From positions 1 to 39,441 of the forward strand of contig CAITTG010000066.1 in NCBI GenBank assembly GCA_903895255.1: a stretch of 39,441 bases of DNA. Direction: 5' to 3'. Positions 24,254-32,364 of the stretch are shown piece by piece. A model generated the notes under the pieces. That model made no database searches, was not told where the DNA came from, and saw only the letters and a list, made by a program, of their open reading frames with translations. A program made the translations under genes and the position numbers. Within the stretch, counting starts at the first letter, position 1, and the number at the start of each line of letters is the position of its first letter. The stretch comes from an uncultured Verrucomicrobia subdivision 3 bacterium. GTDB taxonomy: Bacteria; Verrucomicrobiota; Verrucomicrobiia; Limisphaerales; UBA11358.

Positions 24254-24381
24254 GCTCCGATGGCCGGCGGACTAAGGCGATCCCCCACGCTGGCTGGGAT
24301 GGCCGCCGGTGAGGAACACAATTTTAGAAACTCCTGACGTCGTTTCCTACGAGATCAGATTGGGGCCGGAGTAGTAGCGGG

Positions 24382-24687
24382 CTACTCGGCGGATTCATCC
24401 GCCGCTTCCACGGGGCCGCGGGGTTTGGGGCGGAAGAGGACGACGACGTGGCCCACGCGGGTGACGATGTGGCTGCTGGTGCGCCCGGCGAGTTCCAGGG
24501 CGAGTTCTTTTTTCTGCTCCTTGAACTGTTCAAATTTCACTTTGATCAATTCCAGGTGCTTCAGGGTCTGGTCCACCTCGGCGATGAATTGCGGGCTGAG
24601 ACCGTCCTTGCCCACTTTTAGGGTGGGCTTGAGCAGTTGCGCGCGGGACTTAAGCTCGCGCAGGGTGGTGTTCGTCAGTTCGGACAT
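24382..24687 (-). CDS. yhbY: YhbY-type RNA-binding protein (CRM domain)
   Basis: A 101-residue CRM-domain protein that associates with the large ribosomal subunit precursor in bacteria. It shows the helix LRELKSRAQLL, the RNA-binding GxxG-type loop (KVGKDGLSPQFI), the strand/helix ELIKVKFEQFKEQKKELA, and a final strand HIVTRVGHVVVLFRP. The C-terminus is short and acidic (EAADESAE). I start at the ATG at 24687 (MSELTNTTLREL), as the five codons before it are unlike the family. It is a lone housekeeping gene between two blocks of secreted-enzyme genes, on the minus strand. Confidence 0.9.
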   Translation of the reverse strand: MSELTNTTLRELKSRAQLLKPTLKVGKDGLSPQFIAEVDQTLKHLELIKVKFEQFKEQKKELALELAGRTSSHIVTRVGHVVVLFRPKPRGPVEAADESAE

Positions 24688-24927
24688 GGGGAGAGGATGC
24701 ACGAATTGGAACGGGAAATCACGGGGATTTTGGGAAATAGCTTAAAAACCAGTTCAACCACGAGGACGCGCATTAGAGGAGAAGCTCCAAGCACCAACCT
24801 CCAAGCTCCAGAGAATAATCAAATTTCAAACTTCAACATTCAGTAAAAACCACCGATGAACACGGATGACATCGGGGTTCTGCCCCGCGAGATCCCTGGC
24901 CGATGATTATTGGTTGCCGGTTCCTGA
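24688..24927. other. Intergenic stretch with repeat-like text
   Basis: No gene seen. It contains CAAGCACCAACCTCCAAGCTCC-type runs, then TCAAATTTCAAACTTCAACA, then an ACCGATGAACACGGATGA stretch. Such phrases are familiar to me as scattered intergenic repeats in Planctomycetes and Verrucomicrobiota, without known function. Confidence 0.4.
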
Positions 24928-27900
24928 TTAATACGCCGGGATGATTTCGGCGGTGTGAAGGGTCACGGGGCCGAGGAGGCCGGATTCCAGCAAGGGCGAA
25001 TCCTTGGTCCAGTGGTGCCAGGTGGTGAAGGTCAGGCGGCCGGTGGGGCTGGGCTTGCCATCGAGCAGCCATTGGGGCCATTCCTTGAGTTGTTTGCCAT
25101 CCCATTCCACATCGGGGGGCAGTTGTTCGTCGCCGATGAGGCGGTTGGGCCAGAGGTTGGTGACTTTGACGACGAGGTGGTTGGCACCGGGTTGGGCGGC
25201 GGCGGTGACGTTCACGCGGAAGGGCGGTTTCCAGAGGACACCGAGGTTATGGCCGTTCCACTCGACTTCAGCAAAGTTTTTGACGCCGCCAAGGTCGAGC
25301 CAGAGTTCCCGGCCATCGGCGAGGCGATCGGCGGGGATTTCGATCTCCTTTTCGTAGGTGGCGGTGCCGGAGAAATAGCGCACGCCGGCGTCCGGGTGGT
25401 CGGTCCAGGACTCGAGATGGTCAAGCGATACAGACGCCGGCGCGCCCCAGTTGGGGGGGAAGGCAAGGGTCCAGGGGCCTTCCACGGGCAACGGCGGCGG
25501 AAGGTTGGTCGCCGTCATGCCCAAGGTCCGGCCGTCAGCGGTCTGAAATTCGACGGCACCATTGGCCCAGGTGCGGACGGCGACGGAGCCTTCAGCGGTG
25601 ACATGGGTTTCCCAGAGCGGGGCCTGACCAGCGGTGGCGGTGGCGGGCAGGCTGAAGGATTCGCCCTCGGCCACGGTGGCGTGGCCGGGCCGACCGTCCA
25701 GGATGTAATCCAGCCGGAGCTCCTTCGCGTGCAAATAGGCCGGATCCCCGCCCAAGGTGTCGTTGTCCGGCGAGAAGGCCAGCTGGCCGTCAGTGATCAT
25801 GCCCGCAACCAGGGCGGTGACATCGCGGCTGCCCGCGCCATCCGTGGCGGCATAGACGGCGTGCTGAATCTGCAGGCGCTGGTTGCCCACGGGGGAGTTG
25901 GTGGTCATCGGGCGGACATTTACCAGGTGATTGGTGTTCTCCGGCGCGTGCCGGAACACGACGAACACAGATTCCGCGGGTTCGAAGTTCAGACTCACGG
26001 TGGTGCGGCCGTCGGCGACGCTCCAGACGGGGGCGGGTTCAATCACGCCGGTCTCGGGATGCCAGAGCTCGGGCAGGCGGCCAGCGGTGCGGAAGGTGAC
26101 CTCGGAGGTGTCATACTGCCGGCGCTGGTTGGAAACGAAATAAATGTCCGCGTCCCCGGCGACCCGGTGGACATAAGCCAGATGGGCATGGGAGGAAGCG
26201 CCTTTGACGTCGAAATCGGGCGGCAGAGGTTGCGCGGCGAAAACCGCTTCGAGCGGCTTGCCCCAATAGACGTGCCCCTGCCCCGCCGCATGTTCGAAGA
26301 CATGAACCCCGTCGCAATCGCCCCAGAGTTCGTTGGCGAGTTGTTTGACGCGGACATCGCAGCGCGGATAATCCGCCAGGCTGGGGGAATGTTCCGGACG
26401 GGGGCCGACGACGGTGGCCCCGGCGAGGACGAGGTCGTGAATGGCCTGCAAGGTCGCGGGGGTCAGGTCGGCATCGTGCGGCGGCAGGATCAGGACGGCA
26501 TAGCTCGCGCCGCTGGCGAGCGTGATACGGCCGTGCTGGACGGTCGCGCCATGCAACAGGACGTCGGCATTGACGGCATCGTAATCGTAACCGGCCGGCA
26601 GCGCGGGATCGCCCACGCGCATTTCCACGGGGGCGCTTTCGCCGGTGAAATACGCGGCATCGGCCACGGTGCGGCCCTGCTGGAGCAGGTACTGGCAGTG
26701 GGCGATGTAGGACAGCCAGGCCTGGCCCTGTTCCCACCAGGTGACAGTGCGTTCGAAGTGAAAGCCCCACTGGCCCATGGTCATGCCCGGCCAGCGGTTG
26801 GTCCACGGTTGCATAGCATAGCGATGAAACACGTAACGATTCAATCCCTGGCAGTACATGAGGTCACCCAGCGTTTTGAGGGAGTAGGGATCATTTTGCC
26901 AGCGGCCGGGGCCGGGGCTGGCGGTGAAGGATTCGGCACCGACGTAGGTTTTGCCGTAGATATGGGCGATGGAGGAAGCCAGTTTGATGGAGGGATGGCC
27001 GGAGCTGCCGCTCCAAAATTCGCCCATGACGAAATCCGCGGACGCGCCGGCTTGCAGGGATTCAAAGGGCCCGGTGTAGGGTTCCACGGCGCTGGTCAAA
27101 CCGTGCTGGTGGCAGAGCTCGGCGAAATGGGCGTAATAGTTCTCGGCAAACAAATCGGCGATGGTGCGGCGCACATCCCACAGGAAGCGCTCGGTGACGG
27201 CCGGGCTGTCAATCACGCGGCCGGTGAAGGCGGGGAGGAAGGGCAGCAGATCGTAACCGCGCCGCTTTTGAAATTCCGGGCGGAAGGCGGCGGTCCAGTT
27301 CTGGCCGCCCACTTCGTAACTGTCGATGAGGGAGCTGTCCAGCGCCCTGGCGCCGGCGACGGGGCCGAGGTCATCCAGGACTTTCTGCATGAAGCCGGCC
27401 CAGTGGGCGTCCAGGGCCTCCTTGCTGAACTTGTCGCATTCCAGGCCTTCGCCTTCCTTGGGAGCGGGATGGTTTTTGACACCGGTGGGAGTGTAGCCGA
27501 CACGGAGGATCACCCACTCCCCGGCGGGCACCTGCCAGTCGAGTTTGCCGGCGGGGGTCACTTTGTCCGTCAGGTCCAGCACTTGGGCGCGGGGAATGGC
27601 GCCGATGGCCTGGGTGTCATAGCCGGAGGCGGACAGCACGGCACTGCCATTGAAGCCGGCCTTGGCCTCGAGGTTATCAATGGTTAGACGGGAGGATAGG
27701 CGGATTTCGGCGAGGGGGATGGTGGTGGCGGTGACTTTTTTGCCGAGGGCCGTGAATTGCACACGCCAGTAACGGGCGGACACGGGCGCGGAACCGAGGC
27801 TGAAGGTGCGCGTGGCCTGGGCGCCTTTGCCCAGGGAAAACGGGGCCACCGACCGGAATTTCTGGCCATCCGCTGAGACCAGAATCTCCCCGCTGCAGGC

Positions 27901-28626
27901 CGGCATGTCACGCCGGCCGCCCAGGGTGATGGCCCGCGCGGAGAAGGGCTGCGCAAAAGCCAGTTGGGCGTATTGGGGATGGTTTCGGGTGGGGACGGGC
28001 AGTTCAATATACGTTTCCGGATCCCCATCGGTAAGTTTGCCGCCCGGGGCCCCCCCACCGCTGGTAGTGACGGTGGGCGACAAATCGCGCATCGACGGCT
28101 GGTCCTCGCCGATGGCGGGAAAGGCGAGCACGGCGATGTCGCGATAAAAATCGAGGGTGGTGGGTGGCTGGGGCAGCGCGGCGGAAAAGAGTTGGGGCCC
28201 GGTGAGGCGCAGTTCGCTGGTGGTGACGCGCTGCATGGCGTGCTCGGGGGTGTTCCACGGACCGCCGCTGCTGGACCAACCCGCGCCGTTTTCCACGCAA
28301 AGGGACAGGCCCAGCCGGCTGGCTTCGGACACGGCGAATTTAAACATTTCACGCCATTCAGGGCTCATGAACGTCACCGGACCGCGGGGAATGCCGCAAT
28401 CCACATTGACGATCGTGGCGCCGCCCTCGCCGGCCCGCTTCATGGCCTCGAGGTCGGCGGTGATGCCCACGCGGGTGATATTGCCGTTCATCCAGTGCCA
28501 CCAGGTTTGCGGCTTGGCGGAATTGGGCGGGTGCTGAAAGCCGGATTCGAGAGCGTCCGGTTCGGCGACAACGGTGAGAGCCAGACAGAGACCGGCGGCG
28601 AGAAGCAGCGACTGGGGCAGTTTCAT
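24928..28626 (-). CDS. Secreted GH106-like alpha-L-rhamnosidase
   Basis: Large secreted glycoside hydrolase (1,232 residues from the ATG at 28626; signal peptide MKLPQSLLLAAGLCLALTVV, cleaved near AEP). The N-terminal catalytic part opens with FQHPPNSAKPQTWWHWMNGN and DLEAMKRAGEGGATI, typical of GH106-like enzymes that remove alpha-L-rhamnose. A discoidin-like (F5/8 C) insert lies at about 190-300 (ITLGGRRDMPACSGEILVSA). The C-terminus has a GH2-type jelly-roll domain (LWLDLGGVKNFAEVEWNGH, KVTNLWPNRLIGDEQ). No membrane anchor is seen. The gene diverges from the beta-strand-repeat surface protein, sharing an AT-rich regulatory region. The family call rests on the N-terminal block; the exact sugar is not proven. 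Confidence 0.85.
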   Translation of the reverse strand: MKLPQSLLLAAGLCLALTVVAEPDALESGFQHPPNSAKPQTWWHWMNGNITRVGITADLEAMKRAGEGGATIVNVDCGIPRGPVTFMSPEWREMFKFAVSEASRLGLSLCVENGAGWSSSGGPWNTPEHAMQRVTTSELRLTGPQLFSAALPQPPTTLDFYRDIAVLAFPAIGEDQPSMRDLSPTVTTSGGGAPGGKLTDGDPETYIELPVPTRNHPQYAQLAFAQPFSARAITLGGRRDMPACSGEILVSADGQKFRSVAPFSLGKGAQATRTFSLGSAPVSARYWRVQFTALGKKVTATTIPLAEIRLSSRLTIDNLEAKAGFNGSAVLSASGYDTQAIGAIPRAQVLDLTDKVTPAGKLDWQVPAGEWVILRVGYTPTGVKNHPAPKEGEGLECDKFSKEALDAHWAGFMQKVLDDLGPVAGARALDSSLIDSYEVGGQNWTAAFRPEFQKRRGYDLLPFLPAFTGRVIDSPAVTERFLWDVRRTIADLFAENYYAHFAELCHQHGLTSAVEPYTGPFESLQAGASADFVMGEFWSGSSGHPSIKLASSIAHIYGKTYVGAESFTASPGPGRWQNDPYSLKTLGDLMYCQGLNRYVFHRYAMQPWTNRWPGMTMGQWGFHFERTVTWWEQGQAWLSYIAHCQYLLQQGRTVADAAYFTGESAPVEMRVGDPALPAGYDYDAVNADVLLHGATVQHGRITLASGASYAVLILPPHDADLTPATLQAIHDLVLAGATVVGPRPEHSPSLADYPRCDVRVKQLANELWGDCDGVHVFEHAAGQGHVYWGKPLEAVFAAQPLPPDFDVKGASSHAHLAYVHRVAGDADIYFVSNQRRQYDTSEVTFRTAGRLPELWHPETGVIEPAPVWSVADGRTTVSLNFEPAESVFVVFRHAPENTNHLVNVRPMTTNSPVGNQRLQIQHAVYAATDGAGSRDVTALVAGMITDGQLAFSPDNDTLGGDPAYLHAKELRLDYILDGRPGHATVAEGESFSLPATATAGQAPLWETHVTAEGSVAVRTWANGAVEFQTADGRTLGMTATNLPPPLPVEGPWTLAFPPNWGAPASVSLDHLESWTDHPDAGVRYFSGTATYEKEIEIPADRLADGRELWLDLGGVKNFAEVEWNGHNLGVLWKPPFRVNVTAAAQPGANHLVVKVTNLWPNRLIGDEQLPPDVEWDGKQLKEWPQWLLDGKPSPTGRLTFTTWHHWTKDSPLLESGLLGPVTLHTAEIIPAY

Positions 28627-28798
28627 CATAGTGGTTGCGCCCGATGTTAGAGCGAACGGCGGCAAAAATCATGGTAATTTTTAGATTCACGCGACGAAAA
28701 CTTTCAAGGAAGCCAAAAACTCCAATCAGCGATTAATTAAGTCGCTTATTAATTATAATACATAAATCTTAATTTTCATTAATCAAGCGTATTTCAGA

Positions 28799-28827
28799 CA
28801 ATTAACGATTGACTTTGTCGTTAATTG
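28799..28827. promoter_or_regulatory. Perfect 10-bp inverted repeat, candidate operator
   Basis: CAATTAACGA at 28799-28808 and TCGTTAATTG at 28818-28827 are perfect reverse complements with a 9-base centre. The -35-like hexamer TTGACT lies in the centre, so a dimeric regulator here would block that promoter. The regulator is unknown. Confidence 0.5.
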
Positions 28828-28836
28828 AATTATGGT
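28809..28836 (+). promoter_or_regulatory. Candidate promoter of the surface-protein gene
   Basis: TTGACT at 28809-28814 and TATGGT at 28831-28836 are separated by 16 bases (five of six and four of six to consensus). The start codon at 29062 is about 220 bases away, leaving a long leader. The assignment is from pattern only. Confidence 0.35.
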
Positions 28837-29061
28837 TGCTAGGTATTGATGACCGCAGACCAAAGGTCAGGGAGAGGCTTACCACCCCAATAACCCGCCC
28901 CCAGCTGCGCCATCGCCATAAATACGGAGAACTGACCGGACGACTGGAGGTTACCCATGAACTAATTGCAAATTATAATTATGTGGAACCATGCCCAAAC
29001 GGCAGCCAGAAACAGTTTAAGCCATTCCCCCTGGAACATTAACCTCACCCCTTCTCATTCA

Positions 29062-30714
29062 ATGAAACAATGCCAAATCACACAGTCCGGTTTTCCTGAT
29101 CATCACCACCAATCGAGCCGAGCCAAAACCTTTGTCGCAGCGGTCTTGGGGTTGGTATTCTCCCTAACCGGAGCCGAAGCAGCCACCATCACCAAGGCGG
29201 CCACCGGCACCGACCTGACGGCCGGCGCCAGTTGGGGTGGCACCGCCCCCGGTTCCGGAGATGTGGCCACCTGGTCGTCCACCTCGTTGGGCGGGCCGCT
29301 GACCTTGAGCAGTGCCAACGCCTGGGGAGGCCTCGCCGTCTCCGGGGCTTCCTCCGATATCACGATCACCGGCGCCGGACCACTCACCTTGGGGTCCAGT
29401 GGCATCAGTTTCGCGGCCGCCGCCGTGAACCTTAATTTGGGAGTCCCACTCACCCTGAACGGAAACCAGGCTTGGACGGGCAGCACTGGGGGTGAACTAT
29501 TAACCGCCAGCGGCAACATCACCGGCGCGGGTTTGACGATCGGGTCCGTCGTCAGCGGGGGCAACACCCAACAAGGCACGGTAAGCCTGACCGGAGCCAA
29601 TAACAGTTTCACCAGCGTCACCATCGCAAACGGGACGTTGAACCTGACCGGGCAAAATTCGATTCCGACTTTGACAATTGACCAGTGGAATACGGCCAAG
29701 GGCATCAATGCGTTCCTGAATATTAGCAACGGCGGTATCCTGAGTTTTGCCACTCTGGCTCTGGCCACACAGAACACGGGAAAACATGTGACGCCCGTAA
29801 TCCATTTGGATAACGGAATCTTGGAATCCAGTTCCACGGCGACCATCGCGGGCAGCCTCAGCATCCAGATTGACACCGGCGGAGCCACGATAAACACCGC
29901 TGGTGGCAACGTGACCAGCAGTTCCCCGTTCCTGCATGGCTCCGGCGCACCAGATGGCGGCCTGACCGTGACGGGCGGCAATACATTTACCCTGCCCAAT
30001 GGGGCCAGCACCTTCACGGGTCCCATCACGATCGGCCAGGCCACCCTGGCGTTGTCCAGCAGCACAAGCTTGCCGAACACTGCGGGCATCACGATTAATG
30101 GCGGCGGGACGCTGGATGTGTCCAGCGTCGCGGGTGGTTTGAGTTGGGGAGCAACCGAGACCCTGACTGCCACGGGCACCAATGCCACCGGCACCATTAA
30201 AGGAAATGTGACGCTCGCCGACACTTCACCTTTGGCATTTAACCTGACTCCGGGCACTGCCCCACTCAACGTAACTGCCGGGACTCTCGCGGTGGGAGCG
30301 GATGGCCCGGTCACCATCAATATCGTCAATGGAGGCAAACCCCTCAGTGCCGGGACCTATGCGCTGATCACCGCCGGTGCTGGTGGTTCAGCTGATGGCG
30401 CCGCCCCGGTTTCGGTGGCGTTCACGGGGGATGGGCTGGCGACTGGCACCACCAATGCGCTTGAAATTAATAACGGAGAATTGGATTTGGTCGTGGGCGG
30501 AGGCGCGCCAGTCCTGGTCAGTTCCTTGAGCAACAGCAACTTGGTGTTGAACTGGCCGGCCAGCGGCTGGCAACTGCAGGCCCAGACGAACACCTTGAGC
30601 GGCGGCCTGGGCACAAACTGGATATCCGTGGGCGGTTCCACCCTCACCAATAGCGCGACCATTCCAATCGATCCGCATAACCGGGCGGTTTTTTTCCGGC
30701 TGGTTTCACCCTAA
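29062..30714 (+). CDS. Secreted beta-strand-repeat (autotransporter-like) surface protein
   Basis: A 550-residue secreted protein. A signal peptide is visible after a polar start (AKTFVAAVLGLVFSLTGAEA, residues 21-40, cleavage before ATI). The body is rich in Gly, Thr, Ser, Asn and Ala and consists of repeated short strands such as NSFTSVTIANGTLNLTG, STFTGPITIGQATLAL and INGGGTLDVSS, the style of autotransporter-associated beta-strand repeats (right-handed beta-helix). The last 67 residues (LVLNWPASGWQLQAQTNTLS ... IPIDPHNRAVFFRLVSP) form a module that I know as the C-terminus of many secreted proteins of Verrucomicrobia subdivision 3. No classical outer-membrane barrel is present. Start: ATG at 29062; earlier in-frame codons do not make a signal peptide. 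Confidence 0.85.
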   Translation: MKQCQITQSGFPDHHHQSSRAKTFVAAVLGLVFSLTGAEAATITKAATGTDLTAGASWGGTAPGSGDVATWSSTSLGGPLTLSSANAWGGLAVSGASSDITITGAGPLTLGSSGISFAAAAVNLNLGVPLTLNGNQAWTGSTGGELLTASGNITGAGLTIGSVVSGGNTQQGTVSLTGANNSFTSVTIANGTLNLTGQNSIPTLTIDQWNTAKGINAFLNISNGGILSFATLALATQNTGKHVTPVIHLDNGILESSSTATIAGSLSIQIDTGGATINTAGGNVTSSSPFLHGSGAPDGGLTVTGGNTFTLPNGASTFTGPITIGQATLALSSSTSLPNTAGITINGGGTLDVSSVAGGLSWGATETLTATGTNATGTIKGNVTLADTSPLAFNLTPGTAPLNVTAGTLAVGADGPVTINIVNGGKPLSAGTYALITAGAGGSADGAAPVSVAFTGDGLATGTTNALEINNGELDLVVGGGAPVLVSSLSNSNLVLNWPASGWQLQAQTNTLSGGLGTNWISVGGSTLTNSATIPIDPHNRAVFFRLVSP

Positions 30715-30770
30715 AAAATCGTGGCATTTGCCGGGCGAACCGCTATTTTTCCGGCAACACCATCCATCAC

Positions 30771-32288
30771 ATGAGCACGCTTACCCGCCGTAAATTCCTG
30801 GGCCAGGTGGCCGGCACCGCCGCCGCGGCCTCGGTGGCCAGTCCCCTCTTGAACGCCCTCGGCCAGCCGGCCGCCACCGGCAAGCGGCCGAACGTCCTGT
30901 TTTTGATGTCGGATGACATGCGCAACGAACTGGGCTGCTACGGCAGCCGGTTCGGCGCGGTCACGCCGAATCTGGACACGCTGGCGAAAGCCGGCGTGCG
31001 GTTTGAGCACAACTACTGCCAGTTCCCGTTGTGCAACCCCTCGCGGTCCTCGCTGCTGACGGGGCGGCCCCCCACGAAGACCCGGGTGCTGGGCAACCGC
31101 ACGGCGTTCCGGTCCGAGCATCCGGACTGGATCAGCCTGCCGCAGTTGTTCCAGAACCATGGTTACGTGACCGTGCGCAGCGGCAAAATCTTTCACGGGG
31201 GCATTGACGATCCCAAGGCGTGGAACCACGCGGAAGGCGCCACGGGCGAAGGGGAGGCCAGCGCGGGGGGCGCGGGCGGTCACAATCTATTGTTGCGCGG
31301 CAAACCGGGCGGTCCCCTGCCCACCAACGTGCCCGCCGCCCTGCCCCAGGACCTCAGCCGCGCGGCTTACTCGGACCGGATTGTCGTGCTCGATGGCAAC
31401 GGCGAGGGCAACGGGGATTACCATTCCGCCGACCGGGCGATTGATTATCTTCGCCAATACAAAGACCAGCCGTTCTTCATCGCCTGCGGCATGGTGAAGC
31501 CGCACAGCCCGCCCTCCGCGCCGCAGCGGTTTTTTGATTTGTACGACGTGGATAAAATCCAGTTGCCGCCGGATTTTGCGCCCTGGCCGACGGTGCCGCC
31601 GGGTTTCCCCAAGGCCGCCATCCGGCCGCGCAACGCGGACCTCTTTATTGGGCGGACCGCGAGCGAGGCGGAAGCCCGCCAGGTGATTCGCGCCTATCTG
31701 GCCTCCATTTCGTATGCCGATTGGAACCTCGGCCGCGTGATCAGCGAACTGGACCGCCTCGGCCTGCGCGACAACACCATCGTGGTCTTTGTGGCGGATC
31801 ATGGTTATCAATTGGGTGAAAAAGGCAAGTGGTCCAAGGCGGGCTCCCTCTTTGAAAATGGGACCCGCGTGCCCTTGATCATTGACGCCCCGGGAGCCGC
31901 CGGCAATGGCCAGGTCTCCCGGCGCATTGTGCAATCGCTCGATATCTACCGCACGCTGGTCGAACTGGCGGGCCTGCCTCTGCCGGAAGGCGTGGAGGGC
32001 AGCAGCCTGGTGCCGCTGCTGAACAATCCGTCCGCCGAGTGGAACCAGCCCGCCTACAGCGTGTGGTGCGAAGACGGCGTTTCGTTGCATGGCGTGGCCG
32101 TGCGGACCGAGAAATGGCGTTTCGCTGAATACGGTCCGGAGGGAAAAAACGGGGCCATGCTGCTGGACCGCGAGGCCGATCCGCAGGAGTTGAAAAACCT
32201 GGCCAATGACCCGCAGTATGCCGCCGTGTGCCGGGAACTTTCCGCCCTCACCCGGAAGTACGCGGCGGATTACAAACTGCCGGGTTAA
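30771..32288 (+). CDS. Tat-exported sulfatase (iduronate-2-sulfatase-like)
   Basis: A 505-residue arylsulfatase-superfamily enzyme that removes sulfate esters, probably from polysaccharide. A twin-arginine signal is present (TRRKFLGQVAGTAAAAS). Key residues: DD at 48-49 (NVLFLMSDDMRNELGCYG), the sulfatase signature CNPSRSSLLTG with Cys88, which must be oxidised to formylglycine, GKIFHGG, and VKPHSPPSAP and FVADHGYQLGEKGKWSKAG for metal and sulfate binding. The early and late blocks resemble iduronate-2-sulfatase-type enzymes. It is followed at 32365 by a maturase gene of the type that oxidises this cysteine, so the two likely work together. The stop is followed at 32292-32305 by the palindrome TGCCCCATGGGGCA. 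Confidence 0.95.
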   Translation: MSTLTRRKFLGQVAGTAAAASVASPLLNALGQPAATGKRPNVLFLMSDDMRNELGCYGSRFGAVTPNLDTLAKAGVRFEHNYCQFPLCNPSRSSLLTGRPPTKTRVLGNRTAFRSEHPDWISLPQLFQNHGYVTVRSGKIFHGGIDDPKAWNHAEGATGEGEASAGGAGGHNLLLRGKPGGPLPTNVPAALPQDLSRAAYSDRIVVLDGNGEGNGDYHSADRAIDYLRQYKDQPFFIACGMVKPHSPPSAPQRFFDLYDVDKIQLPPDFAPWPTVPPGFPKAAIRPRNADLFIGRTASEAEARQVIRAYLASISYADWNLGRVISELDRLGLRDNTIVVFVADHGYQLGEKGKWSKAGSLFENGTRVPLIIDAPGAAGNGQVSRRIVQSLDIYRTLVELAGLPLPEGVEGSSLVPLLNNPSAEWNQPAYSVWCEDGVSLHGVAVRTEKWRFAEYGPEGKNGAMLLDREADPQELKNLANDPQYAAVCRELSALTRKYAADYKLPG

Positions 32289-32291
32289 GGC

Positions 32292-32305
32292 TGCCCCATG
32301 GGGCA
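32292..32305. repeat. Perfect 14-base palindrome after the sulfatase stop
   Basis: TGCCCCATGGGGCA is fully self-complementary and begins four bases after the sulfatase stop, before the maturase gene. There is no U-tract, so it is not a standard terminator; it might attenuate read-through or protect the upstream mRNA end. Confidence 0.45.
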
Positions 32306-32364
32306 AGGGCCGGGGTTGGAATTAAATTTTGACATGGCGGGCAATTAGGAGATTCTACCCGGCG

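Larger units (their letters stand above)
24014..24381. other. Gene-free convergent region full of palindromic repeats
   Basis: This 370-base stretch between two converging genes has no convincing coding region. It holds, in order, CCCTCT-N7-AGAGGG (24091-24109), GCGCCAG-AGGA-CTGGCGC (24173-24190), GCCGGCT-GCA-AGCCGGC (24237-24253), and a CCGGCGG / CCGCCGG pair further right (about 24263-24310). I take it as a patchwork of dispersed intergenic repeats; two of them could act as convergent transcription stops. Confidence 0.6.
28627..29061. other. AT-rich divergent regulatory region
   Basis: 435 bases between the divergent GH106-like gene and the surface-protein gene. The core at about 28,720-28,840 is strongly AT-rich in a GC-rich genome and holds GCGATTAATTAAGTCGC (28729-28745, GCGA...TCGC ends), a long perfect inverted repeat (28799-28827) and a promoter-like pair. 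No convincing gene; a plus-strand frame at 28809-29042 has no recognisable content. Confidence 0.6.

Noticed and set aside
24955..27687. Plus-strand open frame of 910 codons across the GH106-like gene
   Set aside because: Very long, but antisense to a clearly supported enzyme with a signal peptide; its composition (Gly, Val, Asp, Gln) is that of a mirror frame.
29103..30338. Minus-strand open frame of 411 codons across the surface-protein gene
   Set aside because: Antisense to a protein with a signal peptide and known repeat style; Pro/Val-rich mirror text.
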